Positions 1-12,178 of a stretch of DNA of 64,000 bases are shown piece after piece. The DNA lies in the NCBI RefSeq assembly GCF_002288925.2, contig NW_022098001.1, positions 4,364,163 through 4,428,162 on the forward strand, given 5' to 3'. A model generated the notes under the pieces. The model searched no databases. It had not been told where the DNA came from and saw nothing but the letters and a program-made list of their open reading frames with translations. Source of the DNA: Delphinapterus leucas. Lineage: Eukaryota; Chordata; Mammalia; Artiodactyla; Monodontidae. Every line of letters begins with the position of its first letter. The stretch's first letter is position 1. A program made the position numbers and the translations under genes.

Positions 1-1414
1 AAATGTTGGCACATTTCATGGTGTAACATCAATAAAATCACATTCATGGCTATGACAAGGAATTTCATCAGGTAAGTTTTTAAGTTTTGGAAAGCTGTCA
101 TGTTCACAATGGCAGGCACTGTAAATTTCCAAAATTCTAATTTTTGCTTGAAAGCTTGATATTTATCATTGGCAATAAATACTGTCAGTTGTTTTCTTTG
201 AAGCAATATTTATTTCTGAGAAAATATCTGCCAAATTCTCAAATTTAAATAACATAGTTTGTCAGACATTCTTCAAGCAAAAACAGCATTCTATGAAAAA
301 GGTGGCTAATTCCACTTTTCATTCAAACAATCATACAAGTGTTTTTTCCGGAGACAATTATAGTACTTCAATATGAAACACAAGTGCTTTATGTGTATTT
401 CCCATTTTGTCACACAGAATATTAAAAAGGCATGTGCTCAAGGGTTTAGATTTAATAAAAGAATTAAACTCCACTGCTTCATCAAGAACATTCTTAAGTA
501 GCACTGTCTTTGTTTGCTTGTTTCAACTTTGGCAAAATACAATGACTTCTAGTACAGTTTGCTTCCAATGCCTCCCTCGATTCATAAAAGTTCCACCATT
601 GCTTCTGCACTGTTAATGCAAATGTCAACACCGTGGAAAAGGCAAATAACATCTCAGTAATATTATGGAAGTAGTTTTGACCCCATGGTCTTCTGGAAAG
701 TGTCTTGGGGCCTGTGGTTGGTGGACCACACTTTCAGAACTGCCAGTCTATGTGATAACCCACAGATGGAGCCAGCTGGCTACATCACTATACACAGTCT
801 ACAAAGTGATTTTCAAAATATAAGCTTGCAAGTATGGGGCACAGGGAAAGAAAGGGGGGAAGAGTTGAACATATATCAGAATCTTGCAGGTGGTGCTTTT
901 GGGGACAAGCTCACACAAACTCACTGTGACAGGAAAGTATTCTTTGGAGGGCGTGTGTTAGGATAGGACAAAACCATCAAGAATCTCAGCTATCCTTCCT
1001 TTAATCCAGGCACTGAATTGCTGTTTAGCTCTCCAAGTACTTTCAGATTATATATTATATCAGAAAATTAAGTGCTTCATTAACTTCTCTTTCTAAACAA
1101 AGAATAGGAAACAATAGAGCAAATGGGCAGTTTTGTGGAATGACAGTGTTCCCAGTCTGGGCTTGTCTCAGTCACCTACCGCATCCCCCAAACTCAAATG
1201 TGTTCCAGAGATTGGTTGTTGGGCCTAAATATTGCCTATTGATGAAAATATCGATGATTCAAATAATACCAACTCCAAATCCTAATAATTATCAATACAA
1301 TTCACTTCAAAGTTTCCTTAACTTTGAATTATTGACTCGTATCTATGACTTAGACTCCTACTACACTGTCATATAAATGCAGAAACTTATTCAAGATAGT
1401 ATTTGTTCATCATA
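1..1414. other. Low-copy AT-rich intronic sequence
   Basis: No splice-bounded coding segment, RNA gene or recognisable repeat is seen here. The short open frames have no family resemblance and are consistent with chance. Confidence 0.6.
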
Positions 1415-1645
1415 ATGTAGCATGTATCATGTGCCCAGCATGGTTATGAGTCCTTCTTTTACATATATTTAGTCATTTAATCCTCAAAACTACCTCGTAA
1501 GGTAAGGCCCCCCCACTATTTTATATTGAGAAGATGATCGATGTAACTTGCCTTGGTTTTCACAAGCGAACAGGTAGCAGAGTCAGGGTTTGACCCTAGG
1601 CTCTTGAGATTTCAGGCAGTCCGCGTACTTAAACGCTACACTAGA
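1415..1645 (-). mobile_element. MIR SINE, minus orientation
   Basis: The plus strand reads as a reverse-complemented MIR: 'tttagtcatttaatcctca', then 'ctcgtaaggtaaggc', then 'gtagcagagtcagggtttga' and a 'gcgtacttaaacgctacact' end. It is strongly diverged, as expected for a pre-eutherian tRNA-derived SINE. Boundaries are approximate. Confidence 0.75.
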
Positions 1646-2365
1646 AGCAAAACAAACCCTAAAATGAGTGTTCTGCAGACCTTTCTTTTAGTGAGCTGTC
1701 TCATTTACGGGTTGCTCTTGATTCTTCTCAAAAACAGATGAATCTCTAAACGATCCCTGGACAGAGGCTGCAATCATGTTGTCGCTTCACATCAGAAATT
1801 ATGAATTCATCAAAACTAAGGCCTATCTCAGGGAGAGGTGACAAATAATAAAAGTATGACGGTGGTGTCTTAAAGGAAACACAGCTACAACCATTATCAT
1901 TGTTTGTATCAATGTAATAACCAAGTTTATCTAAATAATTCTTTTCATTAAGTAGATTTTTTACCATATATTAGCCTAATAATTTCTAGCACTTTGCTCT
2001 GTGCTCTGCAGACTCAAGTCACTGAGAACTGGCATTAGATTAGGAACATGTAGTTTCTAGAACCATGGTCCTCAGCCTTGTGCTGTCCTGAATAAAGCAT
2101 GTGGCTGCCAAGGCTCCTTCCTATTAGCGGCACTAGCTCCTGAGCTGATTTTCAATGAGAATCCCCTCCCAAGTGGAACTGTATCGGTCATTTCAAGTGA
2201 GTGAATTTATTTTGACAAACTGAGCTCCGAATTCTGATAATTACATTCACTTTCCAAAAAATCAAAACACTGTTCTAGACTTTTGAAAAAATGAAAAACA
2301 AAATCACAGTAACAAAGCACATAGTAAAGTAAAAATTATATTGGATTAAATTAGGAGGCTTATAT

Positions 2366-2636
2366 AGAGAACAAACCAGTGGTTGCCAGTGGGAAGACAG
2401 AAGTGGGGAGGGGCAAAATAGGGGTAGGCGACTAAGAGGTACAAGCTACTATGTATAAAATAAATAAGCTACAAGGATATATAGTGCAGCACAGGGAATA
2501 GAGTCAATATTTTATAGTAACTATAAATGGAATGTAATATTTGAAAACTGTGAATCATTATGTTATACACCTGAAACTTGCATAATACTGTACATCAACT
2601 ATACCTCAATAAAAACAAGAAAAAAAAGGAAAAAAA
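2366..2636 (+). mobile_element. 5'-truncated L1 3' end with target-site duplication
   Basis: The segment resembles a laurasiatherian L1 3' UTR: 'ccagtggttgccagtggg' near the start, then 'cagcacagggaatagagtc', then 'atcaactatacctcaata' and an A-rich tail. It is flanked by an 18-bp duplication at 2348-2365 and 2637-2654 with one mismatch, which shows insertion by target-primed reverse transcription. Nothing coding remains. Confidence 0.85.
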
Positions 2637-2654
2637 AAATTAGGCGGCTTATAT

Positions 2655-2825
2655 TACAGCCACACATTCAATTTTAATTCTTTGTGACACTTGGCAAAAT
2701 TACTTTACCCTTCCGTTCCTCAGATTTCTCTTGTGTAAAATAAACTAGTATGTACCTCACAGTATTGATGCCCACACTGGATTAGATAATGAAAGCAAAA
2801 GTGCTCTGTAAAGTTCAGGATGCTT
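2655..2825 (+). mobile_element. MIR SINE fragment
   Basis: It has the ordered MIR core and 3' motifs: 'gacacttggcaaaattactt', 'ttcctcagatttctc', 'tgtaaaataaactagtatg', 'gtacctcacagtattg' and 'aaagtgctctgtaaag'. It is diverged. Confidence 0.6.
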
Positions 2826-2889
2826 TATCAATGTTAGGTGAAATCATCATAATAATGGTCATTTTATAATGTTACAAAAAAAATTAAAT

Positions 2890-3020
2890 GAGAATATGCT
2901 GGACTTTAAGCCCTATGAGAACAGAAATTTTCATGGTTTGGTCACTGTTCTATATCTAGCACCTAGAACGATGCCTGACACATAGTAGGTACGTAACAAA
3001 TACCTGTTGCATGAATTTGT
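2890..3020 (+). mobile_element. L2 LINE 3' end
   Basis: It has the typical L2 tail order: 'ctttaagccctatgagaaca', then 'tctagcacctagaacgatgc', then 'ctgacacatagtaggtacg' and a 'tgttgcatgaat' end. Confidence 0.75.
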
Positions 3021-3177
3021 GTAACAAGGAAAGTGATCCATATAGGATGACCCAAGTGGTCACTTAGATCAATTCTATGAATGAAACAAAAATTATTTTC
3101 ATAGTTTTACTATCAACATCCCAATAACAATCATTTCAAAACGTTCTATTCATTGGCCTGATCGTTATATTTTCCCG

Positions 3178-3275
3178 CACTAGACTGTAAACTCCATGAG
3201 GACAAGGACAGTGCTGAAATGGTTCTCCACATTATTCCCAGTGCCTAGTACTAGAGATATGTGTTGAATAAAGCA
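3178..3275 (+). mobile_element. Second L2 LINE 3' end
   Basis: 'agactgtaaactccatgagg' followed by 'cccagtgcctagtac' and 'tgtgttgaataaagc' matches the L2 tail. It lies about 160 bp after another L2 tail in the same orientation. Confidence 0.75.
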
Positions 3276-6200
3276 AATTAATTTTAAAAGATGAAAAAGC
3301 AGGGCTTCTCATGGCAATAATAAACCAAAGAGTAGACTACCAGGCACCATGTCAGCAGCCCTGAGTTAGCAAGGATCTTGACAGGCAACAATGCATTATC
3401 TATCTGCGTGCCACAAACACTGATGAAAGACAGCAGAACATTCTTAAAGTGTTGTCTCTTATTGCAGGTGGAGTGCAGGAATTCATAGGAATCTGTGTCA
3501 TCATGCACACTCTTTTCTACTGGGATGGGCTCACAGGCACATTAGAAACCAGCCATCACTGTTAGGGACAGCATCAAAATGGACTGCCCAAAAAGATTCA
3601 GCAGAAAAAAATAAGTGAAAGAGTACTAACATTCCTTTTTAAGCAGACGCTTTCATTATATTAGCAGATAATCCTTTATCTAGTTCTCCTCCTCTGCGGG
3701 GGACCAGAAAATTGGTAATAAATATTTAAAGCAATTTTTTGGAAAGGTTCTGCCCCGGCCAACTATGGAGCTACGTATTAGGCCTAGTGTCATGGAGACA
3801 AATAGAAATGCGATCTGTGAATGCTGCATCTGCTTCGTGCTGTTTTTGCCTGCTTAGGTGCTAAAGCATGAGGAAAAGGGGCTGTCTGAGCTAAGAAAGT
3901 TTAGTACCTTGAAGCTGATGTATAAGGTATTATTTTGTCTTTTTGACAGGGTCTGGTGCTATTTTTACCCAGGTTGATGCAGGGGTTAGGTTAGGACTTG
4001 AGGAAGAAATGATGATTTATTTTAAGTGCTGTTTGTGTAATAGCGGCTCCCTCTGCGCTCATTTCTGCCAGTTATTCATTGTTCCCAACGTAAAAATGCC
4101 CCCTTCTCCCTCTTATGTTCCTTAAAAATACACACCAGCAAGTATCTCCTTGGTAATCCCCCTAACAAGCTGCTGTTTGTTTGCTGGAATTCCTTCCTCC
4201 TGCATCACTGCTTCTATTTGTCAGCCTGGGTTCCTCCCCACGCCTGCCCCCAGCCTCCCTGCGTCCTCCTTCATGCGGGTGTTGTTTCTCATTTAAATGA
4301 ACAGTTGGATTCTTTTATTTCTTACAAGTGCTGGATTCGCCTTATCGCCCTCATTCCTTTGGGGGTTGCCAATTGGTTTTATCCACGGATGTATCATTTC
4401 TCATGCTTCCTTTTTTTTTCTTGCAAAGAGAAAGAACCTCTCCGTCAACAAGCCTCTCCGGAGTGAAAGATTAAAAACCTAGACATCACCTACCTTGCAG
4501 CTCTACTCCCAACTGGGTTGTGTAAAACTCAATTAAACGTGTCCCCATTGAATACCGCATTACAGTACATTAAACAGAAAATTCTTCAAGCGTGATGACA
4601 AAGCTTGAAACCTTGCCTCAAAGCTGTTCCTTGTAGTTTTCTTTAACAGTTCAGTCTTTATGGTGCAAGTCTCCCGTTGACATAAGTTTAGTCCAGCTAT
4701 GAAAAAAAATTCACAGAGCCCCACAGGGATTAAAAGAGAAAAGGGGGGAAATGTGAAGCTGGCCTTGGCACTTCCCTGGGGCCTCTATTGAAACCGCGCT
4801 GCCAACAGACCACTCGAAGCTGAAAAGTCTTCCAGAGGTCTGCGGTCTAACAATTGAAAATATAATTCCCTTATTTTGGGCAGGTGAATTTTACAGATTT
4901 CTTCCTCTACCAAGAACGTTATATTCCCCTGAATACATATGAGAAAGACATGAGTCCCTAGGGCAAGGGATTTTATGCGGACATATATTCACAGAAATTT
5001 TAAAAGCCCAATGAATATGTTAGTCTCTTCAGAATTCGTCTCTTCATAGAACACAACTAAAAAAACGATTCCACACCCCTGCGAACCTCAAAACTGTTAT
5101 TAACTATAAACTATGCCCTTATATTTCTGTTTCTTGTCCTCTTAAACAATTTTTATTTCTAATCTGGGTTGCCAAGAGGCAATCCTCCTCTTAATTCGTT
5201 CACCTAATTGGGTTTTCAAAGCTTGTTTATTACACAACTCCCACAGGTTTACAAAATTTAGACCAAAACATTTTTCATCAGGATTATAGATCTTACTATA
5301 TTGCCAGCTTCACGGTTTTTGATATTTGAGGCATTTCTCTGCTTTCAAATTTTGGCAATTCAGAGCATAATGCCATCTTCCCTCCCAATCTTTTGTTTAC
5401 AGTACCCAGCCCATTTGCTGGTGTAGCCAAAGAGGAAGATGGACTGGCTGATTTAAGGCACTGTTTTACCTTCTGTGTTAATTATGATTTATTTTATGTC
5501 CACAGTATGATGCATTCTATGATCCTATGTTTGATCTGAAATGCTATATAGTGTTATTAAGAGTTTATTAAGAGATCCTAAAAGCTTTAAGGAGACACAC
5601 AATAACCATCCGATTATTCAAAACTAAAACAGTACTGTAACGTGGAGCTAGGGGGCATGGTGATACCAGAAGTTCCATTCTCACAATTAACAAATTTAGC
5701 TGTGGTTATTAAAGAAGGGCATGGTTTGTCTGCACATATGTATATATTCACATTTGTATACGTATATGTGTATGTATATGTAAGCTTAGACATACTTTCT
5801 TTCTTGTTAAGAGTCATTGTCTAACACATGTGCAATACTTAATTTTGCTCTTAGCATCTTGTTTGAATTCATTAGTGGGAGCGGGGGTTCATTCTTCTCC
5901 ATCACTATTATAAACTATTGTCTGCAGTTTTTTTTTAGTACAGAAAGAGGAAGTGTTGCCTATTCTGGACGTTCATTGCAAGGCTGTAAGCTCCAGTACT
6001 TAAAATGGAAATGCAGCTGAAGTGGATTTTGGCTGGGGTTCCAGAAAGGTTTTCCCTGTGGACATACTAGAGGCAAAGCTAGATGTTACTAGGGATCCAA
6101 CAAATGAGAAACGAGTAAAAGGCATACCCGAAAGAGTAGAGCCTCAGCTCTCTAATCCCAAGATGACTGCTAAGTTTAATTAGCAAAGATACTTGATTAA

Positions 6201-7859
6201 GAGTTTCCAGGGCTTTTTTTATTCAAGGAAGTTTTCAAAGATTAGCTGATTATTCATAAGTTAATATGAAAAGCAACCTAAAGAGTTCAGGAAAGAGTTT
6301 ATCTTTCTTTTCCAAACTCTTTGTTAGTATCAGGATAAAACAAAAGACATTTTTTCCATTCCAAGGCAGTTATGTTTCTGAATATGTGCTAGCAGTTATT
6401 TAACTCTTATCATGAAGAACTTTAAGAAAAAAACTTTAATGTGTAAAAAGCTTTTATCTATCCTTAATCTTTTTTTTTTTTTTAAAGAACCTAGAAGTTT
6501 GGTCAATTCCTATATTATACTTTAATTTTAAACTCATGTAAACGATTGAAGAAATTACTATCTTTATCCTCAGAATATTTAAATAGTTTATCTGAATGAA
6601 AAATATAATTCTATAGGAATGTATTTCTGCAAAGGTTGGAATCCAAATTTTGTATCTAAGTTATTTCATTCTTTAATTAGAGTTTTAAAGATGTTTTGTG
6701 ATTTATTTCCATACACGTCTATATAGCCCTTTCTAAGGAAAAAAAAGAAATTTTGTTATAAATAGCTAGTAGTGATTATGTTTGTCTTATGCCATCTCTT
6801 TCACTTTTATAGTAAAATCATTTATTTATTCTTGTATTTTTAAATAAATTGCCCATCCTCTAATATCAGTGGACTTTTTGGCTGGCCAGAGAACCAATTC
6901 ACTCCCTCATGTCTCATACGCTTCCGTTCCAACATTTTTGAACATTTGTTTCAACTAACAGATCAACCACATTAGTTCATCATACTTTCAGAGTTGAAGG
7001 TTAGGGCACAGCGGCCAATTGCTGTTAACTGTATGATTTCTTGTTTCTCAGGATATTATTTTTTATTTGCTCTTTTTTTAAAAACATCTGAGCAGTTTAT
7101 GTTCTGAGAAGTTTCTCAAAAAACGTATTTCTCCAGCAATGGTGCATATTCGTCAAAAAAACACAGGACAAGGCATTTCTATGATTATTCGTAATGCTTT
7201 GGCTAATTCACATAAAGAGCACCAAAGCTATCTGATATTGTCTGGTAGTGTCCATTTTCACGGTCCTCTAACTAAGTCGAAGTGTGTCACTTTCCTTTAA
7301 GATCCATCTCCTCCTGATACATGTTTTATTCCTGTTCTCAGAACCATGGTTACTATTACCATTATTTCTCCTTAAGGAATTGTTTTTCCACTTGGCCATT
7401 CATTTGTGTTTCTGGTTATTCCTTCCATAGCTTCAATTGCCTATTAACTGATATAATAATGCTGATATTTTCTATGGCTTTGGCTGTTTTCATCCAGGGA
7501 TTTCAAAGTGCTTTTAAGATAGCTCGGTTGCTTTGTGAAAGGCAATTAATAAGACAAAGAGAAATAAAGACCCGAAAAAGTGAAGAAGCCCATGTATATT
7601 CACACACCAAGACCACTGGAAAATCTTTAAATTTCATTCATCTTTGAATTACTTTGGTTAGGCGGTTAAGAAATGACTGATACAATTGGAAGTATAGGAA
7701 GATCTAGTGATGTCGTTTGTTTTGATTCCTAAAGACTGACTGGGGTCAATAAAACTTAAAGGTCACTGAAATACAAAAACAAAGGATCCTGACTCATGCC
7801 ATTCTTTTTCTGATAGACCTCTTTTAGTTTAAATGTCCCCTGATTGGAGGCCATCACCA
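3276..7859. other. Long low-copy interval, no gene seen
   Basis: This 4.6-kb stretch has no recognisable interspersed repeat and no splice-bounded coding segment. It includes a somewhat C-rich patch at 4225-4290 and an alternating purine-pyrimidine tract at about 5740-5785 (tatatg/tgtatg). Sparse repeats over this length in an intron of a developmental regulator can indicate regulatory content, but no specific site can be defended. Confidence 0.5.
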
Positions 7860-8068
7860 CTATTGAGAGGTTTCCAGACTCTCTCAATAAAAATTGTGTT
7901 CCTCTTTTGAGGAATCCATTGCTGCAGACGTGTATGATTCCATTACCATCATTTGTTCAACTATTTTCCTGCTGATGGGTATTTGGGTTATTCTCTTCAC
8001 CTCTGCAGCAATGGATCCTCAAAGGAGGAAAACAGTTTTTATTAAGAGAGTCTGAAAACCTCTAATAG
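7860..8068. repeat. Foldback inverted repeat, arms about 67 bp, loop 75 bp
   Basis: The left arm 7860-7927 and the reverse complement of the right arm 8003-8068 align almost end to end. Shared text includes 'cagactctc', 'aataaaaa', 'ttcctc', 'ttgagga' and 'tccattgctgcag'. The loop 7928-8002 contains L1-like text ('gatgggtatttgggtta'). A few substitutions and single-base indels separate the arms. Confidence 0.85.
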
Positions 8069-8375
8069 CTATTATTCAATGGAATACTAGTCAGTAATAA
8101 AAAGAACAAACTACTGATACCCCAAATGACATGAATGAGTCTCTAAAACATTATGCTGAGCACAGAAGGCATGAAGTGTATGATTCCATTCATTTGATAA
8201 CTCCATTCATATGAAATTTAAAAACAAAGAAAACGACTCTGCTAATAGAAATCAACAGTGGTTGTCTTTTGTAACACGGGAGATCTTCTGGGGTGATGGA
8301 TATATTCTATATCTTGATTGTACACTTAATATTTGTACATTTCATTGTAAGCCAAAAGTAACTTTAAAAAACAGA
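8069..8375 (+). mobile_element. L1 3' UTR-like fragment
   Basis: The order of motifs matches a degenerate L1 3' UTR: 'attcaatggaatactagtca', 'aaaacattatgctgagcac', 'tgtatgattccattcat', 'tggttgtctttt', 'ctggggtgatggatatattc' and 'gattgtacactt'. It directly follows the right arm of the foldback repeat. No coding potential remains. Confidence 0.7.
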
Positions 8376-8599
8376 TTAAGGAAACTAGATTTTTCTTCTG
8401 AAAATGCTTTATTTATATTTGTATTTATACAGTAATTTATCTCCTGTCTTTCAGTGTTTCTCAAAATAAATTCTTTTTTGTTTAGATTCAAGCCAGTGTG
8501 GGCTGAATCATTTCATTAATTTGGCAGGTATGTCACATTTTAACATGACTTAAAAATAAATGCATGGGTAGGAATGAACACCGTTTTATTTGTAGGCAA

Positions 8600-8780
8600 T
8601 ATTGTTCTGTGGACAAACCCAAGGTCCAAATTCTGACTCTATCTGTCCAATAGCAGTAATAACCTTGACCAAAATATAGTCTCAGTTTCTTCATCTGTAA
8701 TAATTATAGCAACCTTTGTGGAGTAGTGCACAATGTATACAAGGTTTGTTATAAAGTAAGTGTTCAACAAATTTTAGTTT
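8600..8780 (+). mobile_element. MIR SINE fragment
   Basis: 'ccaaattctgactctatct', 'taaccttgacc', 'ctcagtttcttcatctgtaa' and 'ataaagtaagtgttcaacaa' appear in MIR order. Confidence 0.75.
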
Positions 8781-9094
8781 CTCTTTTTTGCCTCTTCAAA
8801 TGTTTTACCTCTGTACATAAGGCTAGATGTGGAACCAGGTATGCTTCCCATGTAGTTCTGTGTGTTTGATGTGACTAACATCTTGGTAGGATGCAAAACA
8901 AAGATGCTACTATAATGCAAAATCTCATAAGGATAGAAAGGCATTAACAGGAAGAAAGGGATCAGCGAATCTCACCCTTTAAATATAAATTGTTATCTAT
9001 TTTATTGCTTCCCAACCCAATCTATTTTTTTCTACTTTAGACATAAGAAACCGGGGCAAAAAGGAAGGGAGAAAAGAGAATCCAAATATTCACT

Positions 9095-9210
9095 TATTTA
9101 TACAACAAATATTTTCTTGAGTGCTTCCTATGAGTCAGGTATTGATTCCAAACTCTCTGTTCCTAGGACTTAGAGCTGGAATCAAAATACAAGTAAGTTT
9201 TAAGGGAGAT
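9095..9210 (+). repeat. Ancient mammalian dispersed repeat, class not fixed
   Basis: 'caacaaatattttcttgagt' followed by 'cttcctatgagtcaggtatt' resembles the widespread 'caacaaatatttattgagtgcc' repeat family. Related text recurs near 16.0, 24.5, 29.2, 37.3 and 51.8 kb in this window. Confidence 0.5.
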
Positions 9211-9852
9211 GTGATTTATGAACTGTTAACTAGATAAAAAAAAAACTTCAAAAACTTTTCAATATTCTTTTCTCAAGTCCTGCTAGCGTCTCAATGGAAG
9301 CAAACATCATAATGGTCTCCTTCCTGCTTTTGAGAGCAGCTGAGATTCTTCTATTGACACAGTTTCTAGGATTGAACTTGAAAAACCAGAAGCAGGGAGT
9401 TCCCATTAAGAGTCGTGGCCTTGCAGACTTACCCCTCCTATCTTTCCCACAAGCCAGAATTTTCTGACCTGCGGGGCACAGTGTGGGACTCATCTGTTCT
9501 TTTCAGCATTTCCTGGATAGGGACATAATACTGTGGTCGTAGGAGGAAAGAGTGACACAGAGGAGATTTATTTACAACTGAGCTGGATGAGGTAATTAGC
9601 AAAGCATCTATTTAATCTCTGACTGCTAACGGGCAGTCTATTGGTATTACAGGACAGGACAGGACATTCATGCTCAGAAGTGTACTAGTAAGTTATGGGA
9701 AAAAAAAATTCCACAGTTTTTTCATGGAAAAAGTCAGTAATTTTCAGAGGTCAATAAAGAAACCCCAGAGCAAATACTTTCAGAAACCAAGAGGGGTTCA
9801 TCCATGCACTCTTGTGTCTCTCCTCCTGGTTGGTTCTATGTAATGGAGGTAG

Positions 9853-9854
<2 letters not shown>

Positions 9855-9889
<35 letters not shown>
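9855..9889. repeat. (GT)n microsatellite
   Basis: About 17 uninterrupted GT units. Length is likely polymorphic. Confidence 0.95.
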
Positions 9890-9891
<2 letters not shown>

Positions 9892-9974
9892 CAACCTAGA
9901 CCTGTGAATCAGTTAAGTGGTGACTTTTGGCCCCCTAACCAAAAATGTCAGCTCACCAGTGCAAGGAATATTAT

Positions 9975-10064
9975 GTGTTTTCTTTACTCCAGTGCCTAGA
10001 AAATTGCCTGGCACATAGTAGGCCCTCAATAAAAAGTTGCCAAATGAATGAATGAATGAATGAA
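9975..10064 (+). mobile_element. L2 LINE 3' end with (GAAT)n tail
   Basis: 'ccagtgcctagaaaattgcc', 'tggcacatagtaggccctca' and a terminal run of 'gaat' units are the L2 3' end and its usual tail repeat. Confidence 0.85.
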
Positions 10065-10084
10065 AAGCAGAGATACGTTCAACT

Positions 10085-10170
10085 TGAGCTGTGTTAATCT
10101 GTTTGCTTTGTGACTTAGGCAAGTTATTTAATCTCTGGGAACCATTAAAAAATGAAGGATAACCCTGTTA
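10085..10170 (+). mobile_element. MIR core fragment
   Basis: 'tgtgacttaggcaagttatt' followed by 'taatctctgggaacc' and 'aaaaatgaaggataa' matches the MIR core. It is short. Confidence 0.6.
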
Positions 10171-12010
10171 CTTCCGTTGTTTATTTGTCAGTGTTTAATG
10201 ATTCAATATTCAGGACAGAGCTTTGTATGTAGAGGGTGCTGAGTGGAGGTGGACTCCCTTCTCTTGCAGACACCCCCTGACCCTGTAATGATTTAACATG
10301 TTGTTATAGTAGAGAGTTGTGTTAATTGGATGATTCTATGAGAAAGTATTCTAACGGTGACTTAAATATGTTGAAATGGGCATGTTGCACTGGTTATAAC
10401 AAAGCATTGTCCATCATTCTAGATTTTTCTAACATAAATCTGTTCCAAGGTATGAAAAAAAATCTAAATTTATACAATAACTGTAAGTTGATGAAATAAA
10501 CATGTAATTAACAATTTACTAGCGGTTTGAATATTACAAACAGCGTAATATACCTACTCAATAGGGAGAATTTTATGATTTTGAACAAATTCCATTTTTT
10601 ATTCCAGGGATTTTATTTATCAGTACCATGTAAATAAGTTGTTTTTGACCTAAAGTTAATAGTTTATTTGGGAAATTATTTGAATAATAAAACACAGTTC
10701 TTTGGCTTAAAATGGTTGGAAGCTGAAAACTCAAATAAACCTATAGCACAGTAAAGGCTATATCAGAGGACTTTACTTAATGGGGTGAAGAAAATACTTC
10801 CTGATTTTTTTTATTACTACAGGGCATCTGACACCATTAGTTTTCTTTCCGTCATAAATACAGACGAGGAGAATTTGACAGGCATCACTATAAAATAGGT
10901 TATAGATAAGTTCAGGCATCTTTCCTTCCACACAGACCTTTTACACTCCGTTCTGATGCGGCTTCTTGAATAGAATGACCAAGGTTTGATTTTAGGCTTC
11001 TAGGTCACGGTTTCACCTTGACAACAGTTCTTTCATTTCCAGCCGTAACATTTGCTAGGATCCCTAAGGTGCTTTCATTTTTGTAAGTAGTATAAGGAAA
11101 AAAAAAAAAAGGAAGGATAGAAAAATAAAGATAAAACTTAATTCACATGCTGCAGGACTATCTCTGTGTCTCTGGCACAAAACTTCAAATCCAATCCAAG
11201 AACTGGATGTGTATTAGAAGTCTGCAGATTTAAACCTTGTCCACCATGATCAAACTGGATTTATGGAGCATCATAACTCTCCAGACACCATCCAGCAGCT
11301 TATTAATTTAATAGACTCCTGCCCATTCACTGATGTTCCTGCCCTGACAGTCTCTCAAGATAAGGCAAAAGCCTTTTGACAGGACAGAGAGCATATATAT
11401 TTTCTTCTGTTTTCTCGTGGATGGGGTTGTCGACAACTTGAAATGTGTGGCTCAGCAAATTTGTTTTTTTCCTTCTCTTTTTTTCCCCTTTTGCTGTGCA
11501 GGAAGGATGACAGAGGCGAGCCTCCAGAGAGTTCCAGGGGTCAGGGGTGCCTGTGTTTCCCCTAAGTACTTATTTAGCATTTTGTTTTGCAAAATAACAA
11601 TGAATTGATTTAAAGGCATACACGCGGGACAATTTCACCATGAAAAGAAACAACATTACAATTTAATGCCTAATATAAATTAAGAGGTGTTGGAGAGAAA
11701 AGGAAAAACAGCAATAAATGTTCCCATTAAACAGGGTACAGCAGCATTTTCTTTTCTTTTCTATAATCCCATTTGTGGGAATGAGGGGGAGTGCCAAAAA
11801 AGATAGCACTCAAGCTGTTGTATATTTAAAGACAAAACAGGAAGAACTTTTCAATGTTCTTATTTTCCCTTTATGATATTCTCATGCTCTACAATGGTGT
11901 TTATTTGCAAATGAATTCACAAGTCTCTGAGAGATATTACACTAGTATATTTGCAAGGTTAACTGTTTCCATCCGTCCTGGTACTCTTCAGTTAGAGACA
12001 CATCAGTAAT
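10171..12010. other. Low-copy interval with possible regulatory block near 10.9-11.1 kb
   Basis: No exon or interspersed repeat is recognised, apart from a poly(A) run at about 11098-11110. Three nuclear-receptor-like half-sites fall within 46 bp at 10976-11021 and are described in the findings. Confidence 0.45.
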
Positions 12011-12012
12011 CA

Positions 12013-12178
12013 CTAGACCTTGGCTTCTGAAACTTAAGCGTGCACACAGATGACCTGGGATCTAGTTAAAATGCATATTTGAATTCCGTAGGTCTGAATG
12101 GGGCCTAAGCTTTAGCGTTTCTAACAAGCCCATGCAGTACTGCTGGTTGGCAGACCACTTTTAAGGAGCACGACATTA
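12013..12178. mobile_element. MER20-like hAT DNA transposon remnant
   Basis: 'gtgcacacagatgacctggg', 'tagttaaaatgcatat', 'ttctaacaagcccatgcag' and 'ggcagaccact' follow the layout of MER20/MER5-class nonautonomous hAT elements (text like 'catcagaatcacctgggaa ... aaatgcagattc ... aacaagc'). Ends are eroded. Confidence 0.6.
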
